Origin: JAGNZR01 sp051656905
GTDB taxonomy: Bacteria > Fusobacteriota > Fusobacteriia > Fusobacteriales > Fusobacteriaceae
Length of the DNA stretch: 64,000 nucleotides
Direction of reading: 5' to 3'
Assembly: GCA_051656905.1 (NCBI GenBank)
Contig: JBOFJQ010000034.1
Span: 186,001 to 250,000 of the forward strand
The translations under genes were made by a program, and so were the position numbers. Under the pieces are notes generated by a model, which did no database searches, had not been told where the DNA came from, and was given only the letters and a program-made list of their open reading frames with translations. Positions 16,747 through 24,448 of this stretch are shown piece by piece; within the stretch, counting starts at the first letter, position 1; each line of letters starts with the position of its first letter.

Positions 16747-16900
16747 CGGGTAAATATTTCTTTATTGAAGTTTAAGTCTTGAAAAAAATATCCCTACCAT
16801 CAAATTAACTGAAATAATTTTTACTTTAAACATATAATTAATAAAGTATCATATAATGTTAATTATATGCTGTTAGTTTAATTTGATAATAATTAACCCG
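16747..16900. repeat. Nested inverted repeats
   Basis: CATATAATTAA (16831-16841) is mirrored perfectly by TTAATTATATG (16859-16869); outside it ATCAAATTAACT (16799-16810) is mirrored by AGTTTAATTTGAT (16875-16887) with one extra base; outermost CGGGT (16747-16751) is mirrored by ACCCG (16896-16900). The inner arms are separated by 17 bp. It could be a protein or recombination site, or an RNA fold; AT richness lowers the weight of each pair. Confidence 0.45.
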
Positions 16901-16962
16901 AATAATTATATCTCATTTTTTCACTGATTTTACTTGTTTTTATGTTTTATCTCTTATAATGC

Positions 16963-17002
16963 AAAAGATAACTGATTAGTAGACACTAAAAAGTTATCTT
17001 TT
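16963..17002 (-). terminator. Terminator after the recombinase gene
   Basis: AAAAGATAACT and AGTTATCTTTT form an 11-bp stem about 55 bp beyond the recombinase stop. The A-rich arm gives T residues on the minus strand. Confidence 0.6.
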
Positions 17003-17055
17003 GATGTTTTTAAACTAATTTTATTAGTTTCTTTATTTTAAGTATTGCAATGATG

Positions 17056-18042
17056 CTAATCTAGGTTAGGGACAGGTATTTTATCAAGCACTCTCTTCTG
17101 TAAAATCGACTTTGCGTTGATATATATCTCTGTTACTCTCGAGTCTGAATGACCTAAAAAATCTCTTATTTCTAAAATATCGGCACCGTTTAGAGAGAGC
17201 TCTGTAGCTATAGCGTGACGGATATTATGTGGACTAATGTCTTTTCCAATCTTCTTTCCCATCTCTTGAATCAGGGAATAAAGTGCCCTATAGCTCAATT
17301 GTGTATTTTTTTCGAAAGAGGAAGGGAAGATATATTGCTCCTCAATTTCCTCTAAATTTATGTTGTATAGCTCCATTACAAATTTTTTATAATTTATAAT
17401 TTTTTCCTCTAAAAACTTATGCATAGGTTTGTATTGTTCTTTTCCACTTTTTGTTCTTTCGAGTTTTATAATATACTCTTCATCTCTTTTTAGTATATGT
17501 CTAAATTTAAGATCTATAATTTCTTGGCTACGCATCCCTGTATAAAAAAGAGTTTGTAGTATTAAAGTATTTCTGAAAGACTTATCTGAAGTTACAGGAT
17601 AAACTTTTAAAATCTCTTTTATATCTGAATATGAGAGTTTTAGGACATTTTCTAAATCTCTGGCAGTTCTAAAAAGTTGAAGATGTTTGCAAGGATTATC
17701 ATACCCGTTTCTTTCTAGTTCTGCATACATAGATTTTAAAGAGGATATAACCTTGTTAATAGAAGTCTTTTTCATGCCTCTCTCTGACGCTAGATGGGAA
17801 ACGTAATCATCTACATCATCCTTTTCTATCTCATTCATAAGAGGAACTATCTCTTCTATAGATAAATCGTCATTTCCTTCATATACATACTTCAGAAAAT
17901 CTTTAAGGTAAAACAGATAGTCCTTAATAGTCTTTTCACTTTTATACATTTCTAGGATACTTTTCTTTTCTTCTTTAACTTTTTTCTTTCTTCTTGTGGC
18001 TGGGAGAGTATTTTCTCTTTTTAAAATATCTATAGAACTCAC
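17056..18042 (-). CDS. Tyrosine recombinase (Xer/phage integrase family)
   Basis: 328 residues. An N-terminal core-binding domain (about 35-130) precedes the catalytic domain with R171 in GMRSQEI, K in RTKSGK near 196, H272-x-x-R275 in HNIRHA, H298 in LGHSD and the nucleophile Y307 in TEIYINA, so all catalytic residues are present. The size and the C-terminus resemble Xer-type resolvases more than phage integrases. The apparent start, GTG at 18042, overlaps the AGGAGGTG ribosome site, and no ATG, GTG or TTG lies at normal spacing; an AUA or AUU start 9-15 bases on is possible. It stands alone, with repeats of one family upstream and downstream. Confidence 0.88.
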   Translation of the reverse strand: MSSIDILKRENTLPATRRKKKVKEEKKSILEMYKSEKTIKDYLFYLKDFLKYVYEGNDDLSIEEIVPLMNEIEKDDVDDYVSHLASERGMKKTSINKVISSLKSMYAELERNGYDNPCKHLQLFRTARDLENVLKLSYSDIKEILKVYPVTSDKSFRNTLILQTLFYTGMRSQEIIDLKFRHILKRDEEYIIKLERTKSGKEQYKPMHKFLEEKIINYKKFVMELYNINLEEIEEQYIFPSSFEKNTQLSYRALYSLIQEMGKKIGKDISPHNIRHAIATELSLNGADILEIRDFLGHSDSRVTEIYINAKSILQKRVLDKIPVPNLD

Positions 18043-18067
18043 CTCCTAATTTTTTATTTTTATATAA

Positions 18068-18163
18068 TTTTCCAAAATTTTAATTTATAGACTTTTTTTA
18101 GATAAGTTTTTTCAAAGATTTGGTTTTTATAAAAAAAGACCATAAAAAATTATTTTGGAAAAA
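18068..18163. repeat. Repeat copies D and E, upstream of the recombinase
   Basis: Copy D (18068-18099, plus) and copy E (18131-18163, minus) both begin TTTTCCAAAAT and end in CTTTTTT, and face each other across about 31 bp. They share the TTTTCyA...CTTTTT frame with copies A-C beyond the recombinase. Placed between the recombinase start and its upstream region, they could be operators or the recombination site. Confidence 0.6.
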
Positions 18164-18405
18164 TATAGGTTTTTTTATTTTATATTCATACTATTTATAT
18201 AAAATTTTCTTACTTTAATAATATTATACCTTATTTTTAAATAAAAACCACATTATTTCTCTTTTAATTTTGCATCTAAAATATAAATTTGTTATAATCT
18301 AAAGTAAGAGGATAGTCGTATAAATCCCCGTATAATAAGCAATGAAGACTTAGTTTATATCACAATTTATAGTATAGATTAGTGATTATATTTAAAGGAG
18401 GAGTT
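18164..18405 (+). promoter_or_regulatory. Upstream region and promoter of pepD
   Basis: TTTGCA (18269-18274), 18 bp, TATAAT (18293-18298) is the likely pepD promoter. The ~100-nt leader up to the ATG at 18406 shows no riboswitch or terminator that I recognise. The rest of the spacer is A/T tract. Confidence 0.5.
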
Positions 18406-19860
18406 ATGAATATTTTATCAAATTTAGAACCAAAAAATGTAATGCATTATTTTGAGGAGTTAAGTGGAATTCCCAGAGCTTCAAAGCATGAAAAGGAAAT
18501 AAGTGACTACTTGGTAAAATTCGCAAAAGGAAAAGGTTTGGAGGTAATTCAAGATCAACACTTAAATGTTATAATAAAAAAACCTGCAACTCCTGGATAT
18601 GAAAAAGTTCCTACGTTAATTTTACAAGGTCACATGGATATGGTTTGTGAAAAGAATCAAGATATAAAACATGACTTCGCAGTAGAAGGAATCAAACTTC
18701 AAGTTGTTGGAGATTTAATAAAAGGAACTGGAACTACTTTAGGAGCTGACAATGGTATTGCTGTAGCTTTTGCTCTTGCATTACTTGATTCAAACTTACC
18801 TCATCCTTCACTAGAGGTTTTAATTACATCAGATGAAGAGATGGGAATGACAGGAGCATTAAATTTAGATGGCTCTCTTTTAAAAGGAAAATTAATGATT
18901 AACCTTGATACAGAGGAAGAGGGAGAAATTTACGTTAGTTGTGCTGGAGGAGCTAGAACAGATTTAGAGATTCCTGTTACTTGGAACAATTCGGCTAAAG
19001 AGATAAAAGCTGTTCAATTTCAAATAAGAGGGTTACAAGGTGGACATTCAGGTGCTGACATCCATCTTCAAAAAGGTAACTCTAATAAACTGTTAGGAAG
19101 ATTATTGAATGAATTAAGAAAAACTGAAAAATTCAATTTAGTTGAAATGTTTGGAGGAGCTAAAGATAATGCTATCCCTAGAGAAGCAGATGCTACTGTA
19201 TGCTTTGAAAATTATGATTTAAATAAAATTAAATTAGTCGTTGCTAAGATGGATGCAATATTTAAAGATGAGTATAGAGTAACTGATGCTGATGTAAGAA
19301 TTGATATTAAAGAGACTGTAGTTACTAAATATATGACTGCAGAGTCAACAGATAAAGTAATCAATGCATTAGTTCTTCATCCTAATGGAATAAAAACATG
19401 GAGTATGGACATTATTGGATTAGTTGAAAGCTCTCTTAATATCGGAGTTATTATTCAAAATGAGTCTTCTGTAACATTTAGAAGTGCTGTAAGAGGTTCT
19501 GTTGAAAGTAGAAAGCTAGAGATAATAGAAGAAGTTAAATCTCTTGCTAATATCATAGGGGCTAAATGTGATGATAATAGTCACTATCCAGCTTGGGAAT
19601 ATAATCCTGAATCTAAACTAAGAGATGCTTTCTGTGAAGTATATGAAAAAGAATTTGGAAAGAAAATAGAATTAAAAGCTATCCATGCAGGACTTGAGTG
19701 TGGAGTTCTTTCTGAAAAAATACCTGGAGTAGATATAATCTCTTTCGGACCTAATATAAAAGGTGCACATACTCCTGAAGAAAATGTAAGTATAAAATCT
19801 ATTAATAATGTATGGGAATACTTTATTAAAGGTGTAGAGTCATTGAAGAATTATTACTAA
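18406..19860 (+). CDS. pepD: Aminoacyl-histidine dipeptidase (Xaa-His/beta-Ala-His dipeptidase)
   Basis: 484 residues, typical PepD length. Zinc-ligand motifs of the M20 family are present: LQGHMDMVCE near residue 72-81, TLGADNGIAVA near 112 and SDEEMGMTGALNLD near 143. PepD hydrolyses dipeptides, especially with C-terminal histidine, in the cytoplasm. An upstream in-frame ATG 24 bases earlier exists, but AAAGGAGGAG right before 18406 and the family N-terminus (MNILSNLEPKNV) decide this start. The small unknown gene follows after 47 bases. Confidence 0.95.
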   Translation: MNILSNLEPKNVMHYFEELSGIPRASKHEKEISDYLVKFAKGKGLEVIQDQHLNVIIKKPATPGYEKVPTLILQGHMDMVCEKNQDIKHDFAVEGIKLQVVGDLIKGTGTTLGADNGIAVAFALALLDSNLPHPSLEVLITSDEEMGMTGALNLDGSLLKGKLMINLDTEEEGEIYVSCAGGARTDLEIPVTWNNSAKEIKAVQFQIRGLQGGHSGADIHLQKGNSNKLLGRLLNELRKTEKFNLVEMFGGAKDNAIPREADATVCFENYDLNKIKLVVAKMDAIFKDEYRVTDADVRIDIKETVVTKYMTAESTDKVINALVLHPNGIKTWSMDIIGLVESSLNIGVIIQNESSVTFRSAVRGSVESRKLEIIEEVKSLANIIGAKCDDNSHYPAWEYNPESKLRDAFCEVYEKEFGKKIELKAIHAGLECGVLSEKIPGVDIISFGPNIKGAHTPEENVSIKSINNVWEYFIKGVESLKNYY

Positions 19861-19907
19861 TTTAAAAATATATATAAATAAGAGAAAATAGATTTTAAAG
19901 GGGTTTT

Positions 19908-20216
19908 ATGAAGAAATTATCTATAAAAACAATTGATGAATTTGAATCATACTTAAGAGAGGCTGCAATAGAAGAAATGGCTAGTGATAAAGCTTTTCTA
20001 GATAATAGTATGGATAAATTTATCAATAAAATAAAAACTGAAGTTGGAAGTGTAACTGACTTTGATTATACTGAACTTAACCACTGTGAAGATGGAAAAG
20101 TTGATTTCGATAAAGTTGATATTGTTACTATTAATATAGACTTTAAAACTTATTGGGTTAAATTAATAGCTAACTTAGTTACTAGAGAGATAGCTATTGG
20201 ATCTGTAGAATTATAG
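19908..20216 (+). CDS. Small acidic protein of unknown function
   Basis: 102 residues, acidic, no membrane segment or signal peptide. The N-terminal half looks helical (FESYLREAAIEEMASDKAF), the C-terminal half has alternating hydrophobic strands (VDIVTINIDFKTYWVKLIANLVT). I do not recognise the family. AAAGGGG ribosome site, normal codon use and a terminator after it support a real gene. It may share the pepD transcript. Confidence 0.7.
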   Translation: MKKLSIKTIDEFESYLREAAIEEMASDKAFLDNSMDKFINKIKTEVGSVTDFDYTELNHCEDGKVDFDKVDIVTINIDFKTYWVKLIANLVTREIAIGSVEL

Positions 20217-20244
20217 TAAAATAAGAGTGGTCATATATAATACC

Positions 20245-20286
20245 AAAAGGAGAGGAAACCGCTCAAGTTCCCTCTCCTTTTTTAAT
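20245..20286 (+). terminator. Terminator after the small unknown gene
   Basis: AAAAGGAGAGG pairs with CCTCTCCTTTT around a 17-base loop, followed by T residues. Confidence 0.85.
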
Positions 20287-20315
20287 ATTACTTTCAATAT
20301 AAATTAAAGATTTTT

Positions 20316-21008
20316 TTATTTGTTATTCTTATTAAATTTAGAAATAATATCATAGATATTGTACTTATTTATAAAGGCAGCAGTAAAATAACCAATGGCA
20401 CCTCCAGCTAATGTATCACTTAAAAAATGCTTTCCTAAGTAGATTCTACTTATAGCCACTAAAATTGGTAAAAGGATAAATATAATTTTATAAGTCCTTT
20501 TCTTAGTGAACATATATAAAATTCCAAAAATAGCAAAAGCTGCTGTTGTATGCCCTGAAGGAAAACTGAAAAAAGAATCTTTATGCACAATATTACTAGT
20601 GAATATTTCTATTCCACCATAAAAGTGATGGGGATTCCACATAACAAAGGGTCTTTCTCTTCCTATACTTGCTTTTAAGACTGTAGTTATCATTCCAGAA
20701 GTAAAAAAAGTAATAATATATTTCAAAAAAAGATTATAATATTCTTCTTTCTTATTGGTAAAAAAACTAATTAAAAGGATGAAGAAACCAACTATTCCTG
20801 CTCCTGTTAACTCTCCTAATAGGGTTATCTTTTTAAAAAAAATATTTAATTCTTTTGCATTAAAGTATTTTATTAAGATATTAGTATCTTTAAAATCAGG
20901 ATAGTCTATAGATATAGCTTCCATAATACTTTTATCTATAAAAACAATGACTATAAGCAATATAAGTAAAAACATAGAAATTTTTCTTATTAAATTTAAT
21001 TTTCTCAA
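20316..21008 (-). CDS. PAP2-family membrane phosphatase
   Basis: 230 residues with about five to six membrane spans and the three PAP2 motifs: KASIGRERP near 115, SFPSGHTTAAF near 150 and SRIYLGKHFLSDTLAG near 190, holding the catalytic histidines. Family members remove phosphate from lipid phosphates such as undecaprenyl pyrophosphate or phosphatidic acid. Translation probably starts at TTG 21008 behind a weak GTAGG site. It is the last gene of the arsR operon, 18 bases after the thioredoxin-like gene; its link to the other genes is unclear. Confidence 0.88.
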   Translation of the reverse strand: MRKLNLIRKISMFLLILLIVIVFIDKSIMEAISIDYPDFKDTNILIKYFNAKELNIFFKKITLLGELTGAGIVGFFILLISFFTNKKEEYYNLFLKYIITFFTSGMITTVLKASIGRERPFVMWNPHHFYGGIEIFTSNIVHKDSFFSFPSGHTTAAFAIFGILYMFTKKRTYKIIFILLPILVAISRIYLGKHFLSDTLAGGAIGYFTAAFINKYNIYDIISKFNKNNK

Positions 21009-21026
21009 AATATTACCTACTTTATT

Positions 21027-21263
21027 TTAATGTTTTGATATAATCTCTTTTACCTCTTTTTTATCTGCCATTCTTCCAGAGAAAATTATTTTTCCATCTA
21101 TTACTATACCTGGAGTCTTCATTACACCCAATTTAGCAAGTTGAACAAAATCTGTTACTTTCTCTACCTTTGCTTCTTTTCCTAGTTCAGTTAATGACTC
21201 TTTTACATAATCCATTAACACATCACAATTTTTGCAACATCCACCTAAAACTTTAATTTCCAT
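21027..21263 (-). CDS. Small thioredoxin-family redox protein (redox-active disulfide protein 2 type)
   Basis: 78 residues with the thioredoxin fold order and the redox site GGCCKNC near residue 8-13, plus the cis-proline segment VMKTPGIVIDGK near 49-60 and KIIFSGR. Such proteins commonly accompany SO_0444/ArsP-type permeases in arsenic or copper gene sets. GGAGGG ribosome site. It lies 19 bases downstream of the permease. Confidence 0.88.
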   Translation of the reverse strand: MEIKVLGGCCKNCDVLMDYVKESLTELGKEAKVEKVTDFVQLAKLGVMKTPGIVIDGKIIFSGRMADKKEVKEIISKH

Positions 21264-21282
21264 TTAAACCCTCCCTAATTCT

Positions 21283-22269
21283 TTATATATTAATAAAATT
21301 AAATAGATAACCAATAATTAATATTCCAACTGTTACATAACCTACAAATAGAGCTAGTAGCTTTGGTTTTATAACTTTACTAAGCATAACCATTGCTGGG
21401 AAAGATAAAGCTGTTACAGACATCATAAAAGCCAGTATAGTCCCTATCCCTACACCTTTTAGATATAATGCTTCTGCTATTGGCAAAGTTCCAAAAATAT
21501 CAGCATACATAGGAACCCCTATTACTGTAGCAATAAGTACTGCAAAAGGATTATTATTCCCAAGAACTCTCTCCACCATCTCAGCAGGGATAACATTATG
21601 AATAAATGCTCCTATTCCTACACCTATGACTACAGGAAGCCATACCTTTCTAAATATATCTTTTACTTGGTTCTTTGAGAATAAGCATCTATCTCCATGT
21701 GATAACTGTTGTAACTCCATGTCTACATTTTCAATACTCATAACATATTCTTCGACATACTTCTCCATTTTCATTTTATCAATTACAAGTCCACCTGAAA
21801 CAGCTAGAATAATACCTACTATAACATATATAATTGCAATTTTAAACCCAAAGAATGAACTTACAAGTAGAAAAGATCCTAAATCTACAAGTGGAGAAGA
21901 TATTAAGAATGAAAATGTAACACCTAAAGGCAATCCTGCAGATGTAAATCCTATAAATAATGGAATACTTGAACATGAACAAAATGGAGTAATTGTTCCA
22001 AGTAAAGCTCCTAGTAAGTTACCTGTCCACCCTTTAAATCTTCCTAATATCTTTTTTGTACGTTCTGGTGGAAAAAAACTTTGAATATAACTAATACTAA
22101 ATATCAAAATTCCTAAGAGAAGGAATATCTTTATAGTATCATATATAAAGAATTGTAACCCTCCACCTAATTTAGTGTTCATTGGAAAACCAAATACATT
22201 TACAACAAGATACTCAGCCCAATTACTAAGCCATACCATTTTAAGTAAATAATACTCTACAAAATTCAT
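21283..22269 (-). CDS. ArsP/DUF318-type permease
   Basis: 328 residues, about eight membrane spans. The family signature TPFCSCSSIPLFIGFTSAGLP near residue 100-120 contains the paired cysteines in the membrane thought to handle the metalloid. The second half repeats the fold (GVPMYADIFGTLPIAEAL). ArsP proteins export trivalent organoarsenicals; related permeases may handle other thiol-reactive compounds. Start overlaps the arsR stop by four bases (ATGA), which ties it to that regulator. Confidence 0.88.
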   Translation of the reverse strand: MNFVEYYLLKMVWLSNWAEYLVVNVFGFPMNTKLGGGLQFFIYDTIKIFLLLGILIFSISYIQSFFPPERTKKILGRFKGWTGNLLGALLGTITPFCSCSSIPLFIGFTSAGLPLGVTFSFLISSPLVDLGSFLLVSSFFGFKIAIIYVIVGIILAVSGGLVIDKMKMEKYVEEYVMSIENVDMELQQLSHGDRCLFSKNQVKDIFRKVWLPVVIGVGIGAFIHNVIPAEMVERVLGNNNPFAVLIATVIGVPMYADIFGTLPIAEALYLKGVGIGTILAFMMSVTALSFPAMVMLSKVIKPKLLALFVGYVTVGILIIGYLFNFINI

Positions 22270-22532
22270 AACTCCATCTCCTCTATATCCTTTAATATTT
22301 TTAAAACATCGCTATTTTGCAGACTATAATGAACCCAACCACCAATCTTTTCTGATTTTACAAGACCTGCATCTCTTAATACTTTTAAGTGCTGAGAAAG
22401 GCTTGATTGAGATGAGTCTCCCATTTCCTGTAATTCACATACACAATGTGTCTTTGAATCTTTCAGGGCATAAATAACACTAAGTCTAACAGGGTGTGCT
22501 AGAGCCTTTAATACCTCTAATTGTTTTTTCAT
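22266..22532 (-). CDS. ArsR-family repressor with CVC arsenic-site motif
   Basis: 88 residues. Helix-turn-helix SSLSQHLKVLRDAGLV near 43-58 and wing KIGGWVHYSL. The sequence THCVCELQ near residue 29-35 matches the CVC motif that binds As(III) or Sb(III) in ArsR, so a metalloid inducer is likely. It heads the operon with the permease, thioredoxin and PAP2 genes and is divergent from a methyltransferase gene. Confidence 0.92.
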   Translation of the reverse strand: MKKQLEVLKALAHPVRLSVIYALKDSKTHCVCELQEMGDSSQSSLSQHLKVLRDAGLVKSEKIGGWVHYSLQNSDVLKILKDIEEMEL

Positions 22533-22573
22533 ATTACCACCTCACTTTGAAAAAGAATATTATTTTTTTCTAA

Positions 22574-22621
22574 ATTAGTTTTTTCTAATATGATTATAAC
22601 TTATACTTTTTTTTATGTCAA
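22574..22621 (-). promoter_or_regulatory. Promoter and operator of the arsenic-type operon
   Basis: On the minus strand TTGACA (22616-22621), 17 bp, TATAAT (22593-22598): a full consensus promoter. Just downstream ATTAG (22574-22578) and CTAAT (22585-22589) form an inverted repeat with a 6-bp centre, a likely ArsR operator over the start of transcription. Confidence 0.8.
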
Positions 22622-22703
22622 TAAATTGCTATACTAAATATAAATATATTTTTATTTATATTATTTTCAAACACGTTTAATAAATTATATAAGCGAGGAT
22701 AAA

Positions 22704-23303
22704 ATGTTAGAAACAAAAGATAAATATTCAAAAAGAGCTAAATACTATGACTGGATTGAAGAAAGAATGCCGATGAGTATGTTAAAAAAACAATGTATAA
22801 CTCTTCTTAGTGGAAACATCTTAGAAGTTGGAATTGGTAGTGGAGGAAGTTTAAAATTTTATTCTAAAGAGCATAATGTTACAGGGATTGACTTCTCTTC
22901 TGGAATGCTAGCTTTATGCGAAGAAAAGATTATTAAAAACTATATGGATAATATTAAGTTACTAGAAATGAATATTGAAAATATGGATTTTTCAGATAAT
23001 TCATTTGATTCAGTTTTTTCAGCTTGTGTATTCTGTACTGTTCCTAACCCTGAAAAAGGCCTATCAGAAATATATAGAGTATTAAAGCCTGGAGGAAAAG
23101 CAGTATTTTTAGAGCATATGAAAAGTAGCTCTAGAATTAGGAATTTCTTTATGGGAATAATAGAAAAGATAATCAACCCTCTTATGGGGACTTTTCTTTT
23201 GAGAGAAACTGAAAGCAACATAAGAAAATTAAATTTTTCTAAAGTTGAAAGTACTAATGTAATGATGGGAGATGTACTTAGAATAATAGTAGCTACAAAA
23301 TAG
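22704..23303 (+). CDS. Class I SAM-dependent methyltransferase
   Basis: 199 residues. SAM-binding motif I is ILEVGIGSGGSLKFY near residue 52-66, the acidic post-I residue is in VTGIDFSSGM, and motif post-III is RVLKPGGKAVFLEHM near 140. The region ACVFCTVPNPEKG is typical of the UbiE/METTL7-like group. Substrate unknown. Its position back-to-back with an ArsR/ArsP operon raises the possibility of metalloid or thiol methylation, but it lacks the cysteine set of ArsM, so this is only a guess. Confidence 0.85.
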   Translation: MLETKDKYSKRAKYYDWIEERMPMSMLKKQCITLLSGNILEVGIGSGGSLKFYSKEHNVTGIDFSSGMLALCEEKIIKNYMDNIKLLEMNIENMDFSDNSFDSVFSACVFCTVPNPEKGLSEIYRVLKPGGKAVFLEHMKSSSRIRNFFMGIIEKIINPLMGTFLLRETESNIRKLNFSKVESTNVMMGDVLRIIVATK

Positions 23304-23330
23304 ATTTATATGTATATTTTGTAACTAAAA

Positions 23331-23367
23331 AAAATGAGAGTGCTCGCATATAAGCACTCTCATTTTA
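23331..23367. terminator. Bidirectional terminator between convergent transcripts
   Basis: AAAATGAGAGTGCT and AGCACTCTCATTTT form a 14-bp stem. It ends the methyltransferase transcript on plus and the 22-kb cob/hem run on minus. Confidence 0.9.
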
Positions 23368-23937
23368 TATTAAAGAAAAGGTATATACCTCTAAATTATT
23401 AGGAGGGGTAATTTTAGAAAAATCATCTAAATTTACATAACCATTATTAATAAAAGATATTATCCCTTGAATAGTAACTCCATGAGTTATTAAAAGAACT
23501 TTTTTATTAGAAAACTCTCTTTTTAACTCGTTCATACCTCTCTCTATTCTTTTGCTTAATTCAACGAATGATTCCCCTTGAAATCCAAGAGGATTATAAT
23601 TATTTGAATTATTAAAATAATTATGATATTCCTGTGGGTGGAGAGATGCAAACTCTTCATAGGTCTTTCCTTGTACTGTCCCCATTCCAAGTTCGCAAAA
23701 ATCTTCTCTGATTATAATCTCACTAGAATCATAGCCTAATAACTTTGCTGTTTCTATTGTTCTTAGACTTGAAGAGGTACAAATAATATCAAATTTTAAA
23801 TTTTCTATTTTAAATCTTTCTTTTAATATTAAAGTCTTTTCTATAGTACTTTCTAAAAGATCAGAATTAAGGCTTCCTTGTAAAATTTTAAGTTCATTCC
23901 ACTTTGTCTCTCCGTGTCTAAGTATAAAAAGCTCCAT
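23365..23937 (-). CDS. cobC: Histidine phosphatase, probable alpha-ribazole phosphatase
   Basis: 190 residues from ATG 23937; an upstream in-frame start inside the preceding gene is rejected because the family begins MELFILRHGET. The phosphohistidine motif is LRHGETKWN, the second histidine lies in LLITHGVTIQG near 150. Phosphoglycerate-mutase-like enzymes at the end of cob operons are usually CobC, which removes phosphate from alpha-ribazole phosphate in the last step of nucleotide-loop assembly. Function is taken from context, since related enzymes act on other substrates. Confidence 0.75.
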   Translation of the reverse strand: MELFILRHGETKWNELKILQGSLNSDLLESTIEKTLILKERFKIENLKFDIICTSSSLRTIETAKLLGYDSSEIIIREDFCELGMGTVQGKTYEEFASLHPQEYHNYFNNSNNYNPLGFQGESFVELSKRIERGMNELKREFSNKKVLLITHGVTIQGIISFINNGYVNLDDFSKITPPNNLEVYTFSLI

Positions 23938-23938
23938 A

Positions 23939-24448
23939 TTATTCACCCTTATTAATAAAAGATATAAGTTTTTCCTCAATAGCCTTTGCAACCTTAGGGT
24001 CTCCGCCACCAGAAATTCCTATTTTAAAATTCTCACCTTGAAAATGTTTACAAAATCTTGTGTTCATCTCCTCTTGCGATGTAATATTATTAACTAGTAT
24101 ATTTCTTTCGTCACAATACTGGTAAATAAGACTATTTAGTTCCTTACAGTCAGTTGCAGCAACTACCATAAAACAACTGTCAATCCCTATTTCTTTAAGC
24201 TGTTTCTTTAGTATAGATGGATCTAAAGACATAGAGTCTATCTTCACAGTTATATTAGATTCTTTAAACAGCTCATGAAATTCTTCTTTTTCTATATTTC
24301 TAGTAACAACAGTAACTTCTCCACCATATTGTAAAAGAGACTTTACTTTTCTATATGCAATTTTACCAGCACCAATTACTAATATCTTTTTATTTTTTAA
24401 ATTTATAAAGAATGGCACAAAGTTGTCTTTATCCATATTATTTCTCAT
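23939..24448 (-). CDS. Precorrin-2 dehydrogenase (siroheme synthase N-terminal type)
   Basis: 169 residues. The N-terminal NAD-binding fold is clear: FINLKNKKILVIGAGKIAYRKVKSLL near residue 11-36, with VTVVTRNI after it. This is the CysG-N/Met8/SirC family, which oxidises precorrin-2 to sirohydrochlorin, the substrate of cobalt insertion by CbiX in the anaerobic B12 route. The ferrochelatase/methyltransferase part of CysG is absent, consistent with separate CobA and CbiX here. Overlaps hemL by 11 bases. Confidence 0.88.
   Translation of the reverse strand: MRNNMDKDNFVPFFINLKNKKILVIGAGKIAYRKVKSLLQYGGEVTVVTRNIEKEEFHELFKESNITVKIDSMSLDPSILKKQLKEIGIDSCFMVVAATDCKELNSLIYQYCDERNILVNNITSQEEMNTRFCKHFQGENFKIGISGGGDPKVAKAIEEKLISFINKGE

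Larger units (their letters stand above)
15862..17055. other. Gene-free, extremely AT-rich stretch
   Basis: About 1.2 kb with no gene that can be supported on either strand. It holds three copies of a ~30-bp repeat, a short decayed coding remnant at 16167-16226, a nested set of inverted repeats at 16747-16900 and a terminator at 16963-17002 (separate entries). The rest is A/T tracts. Confidence 0.8.
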
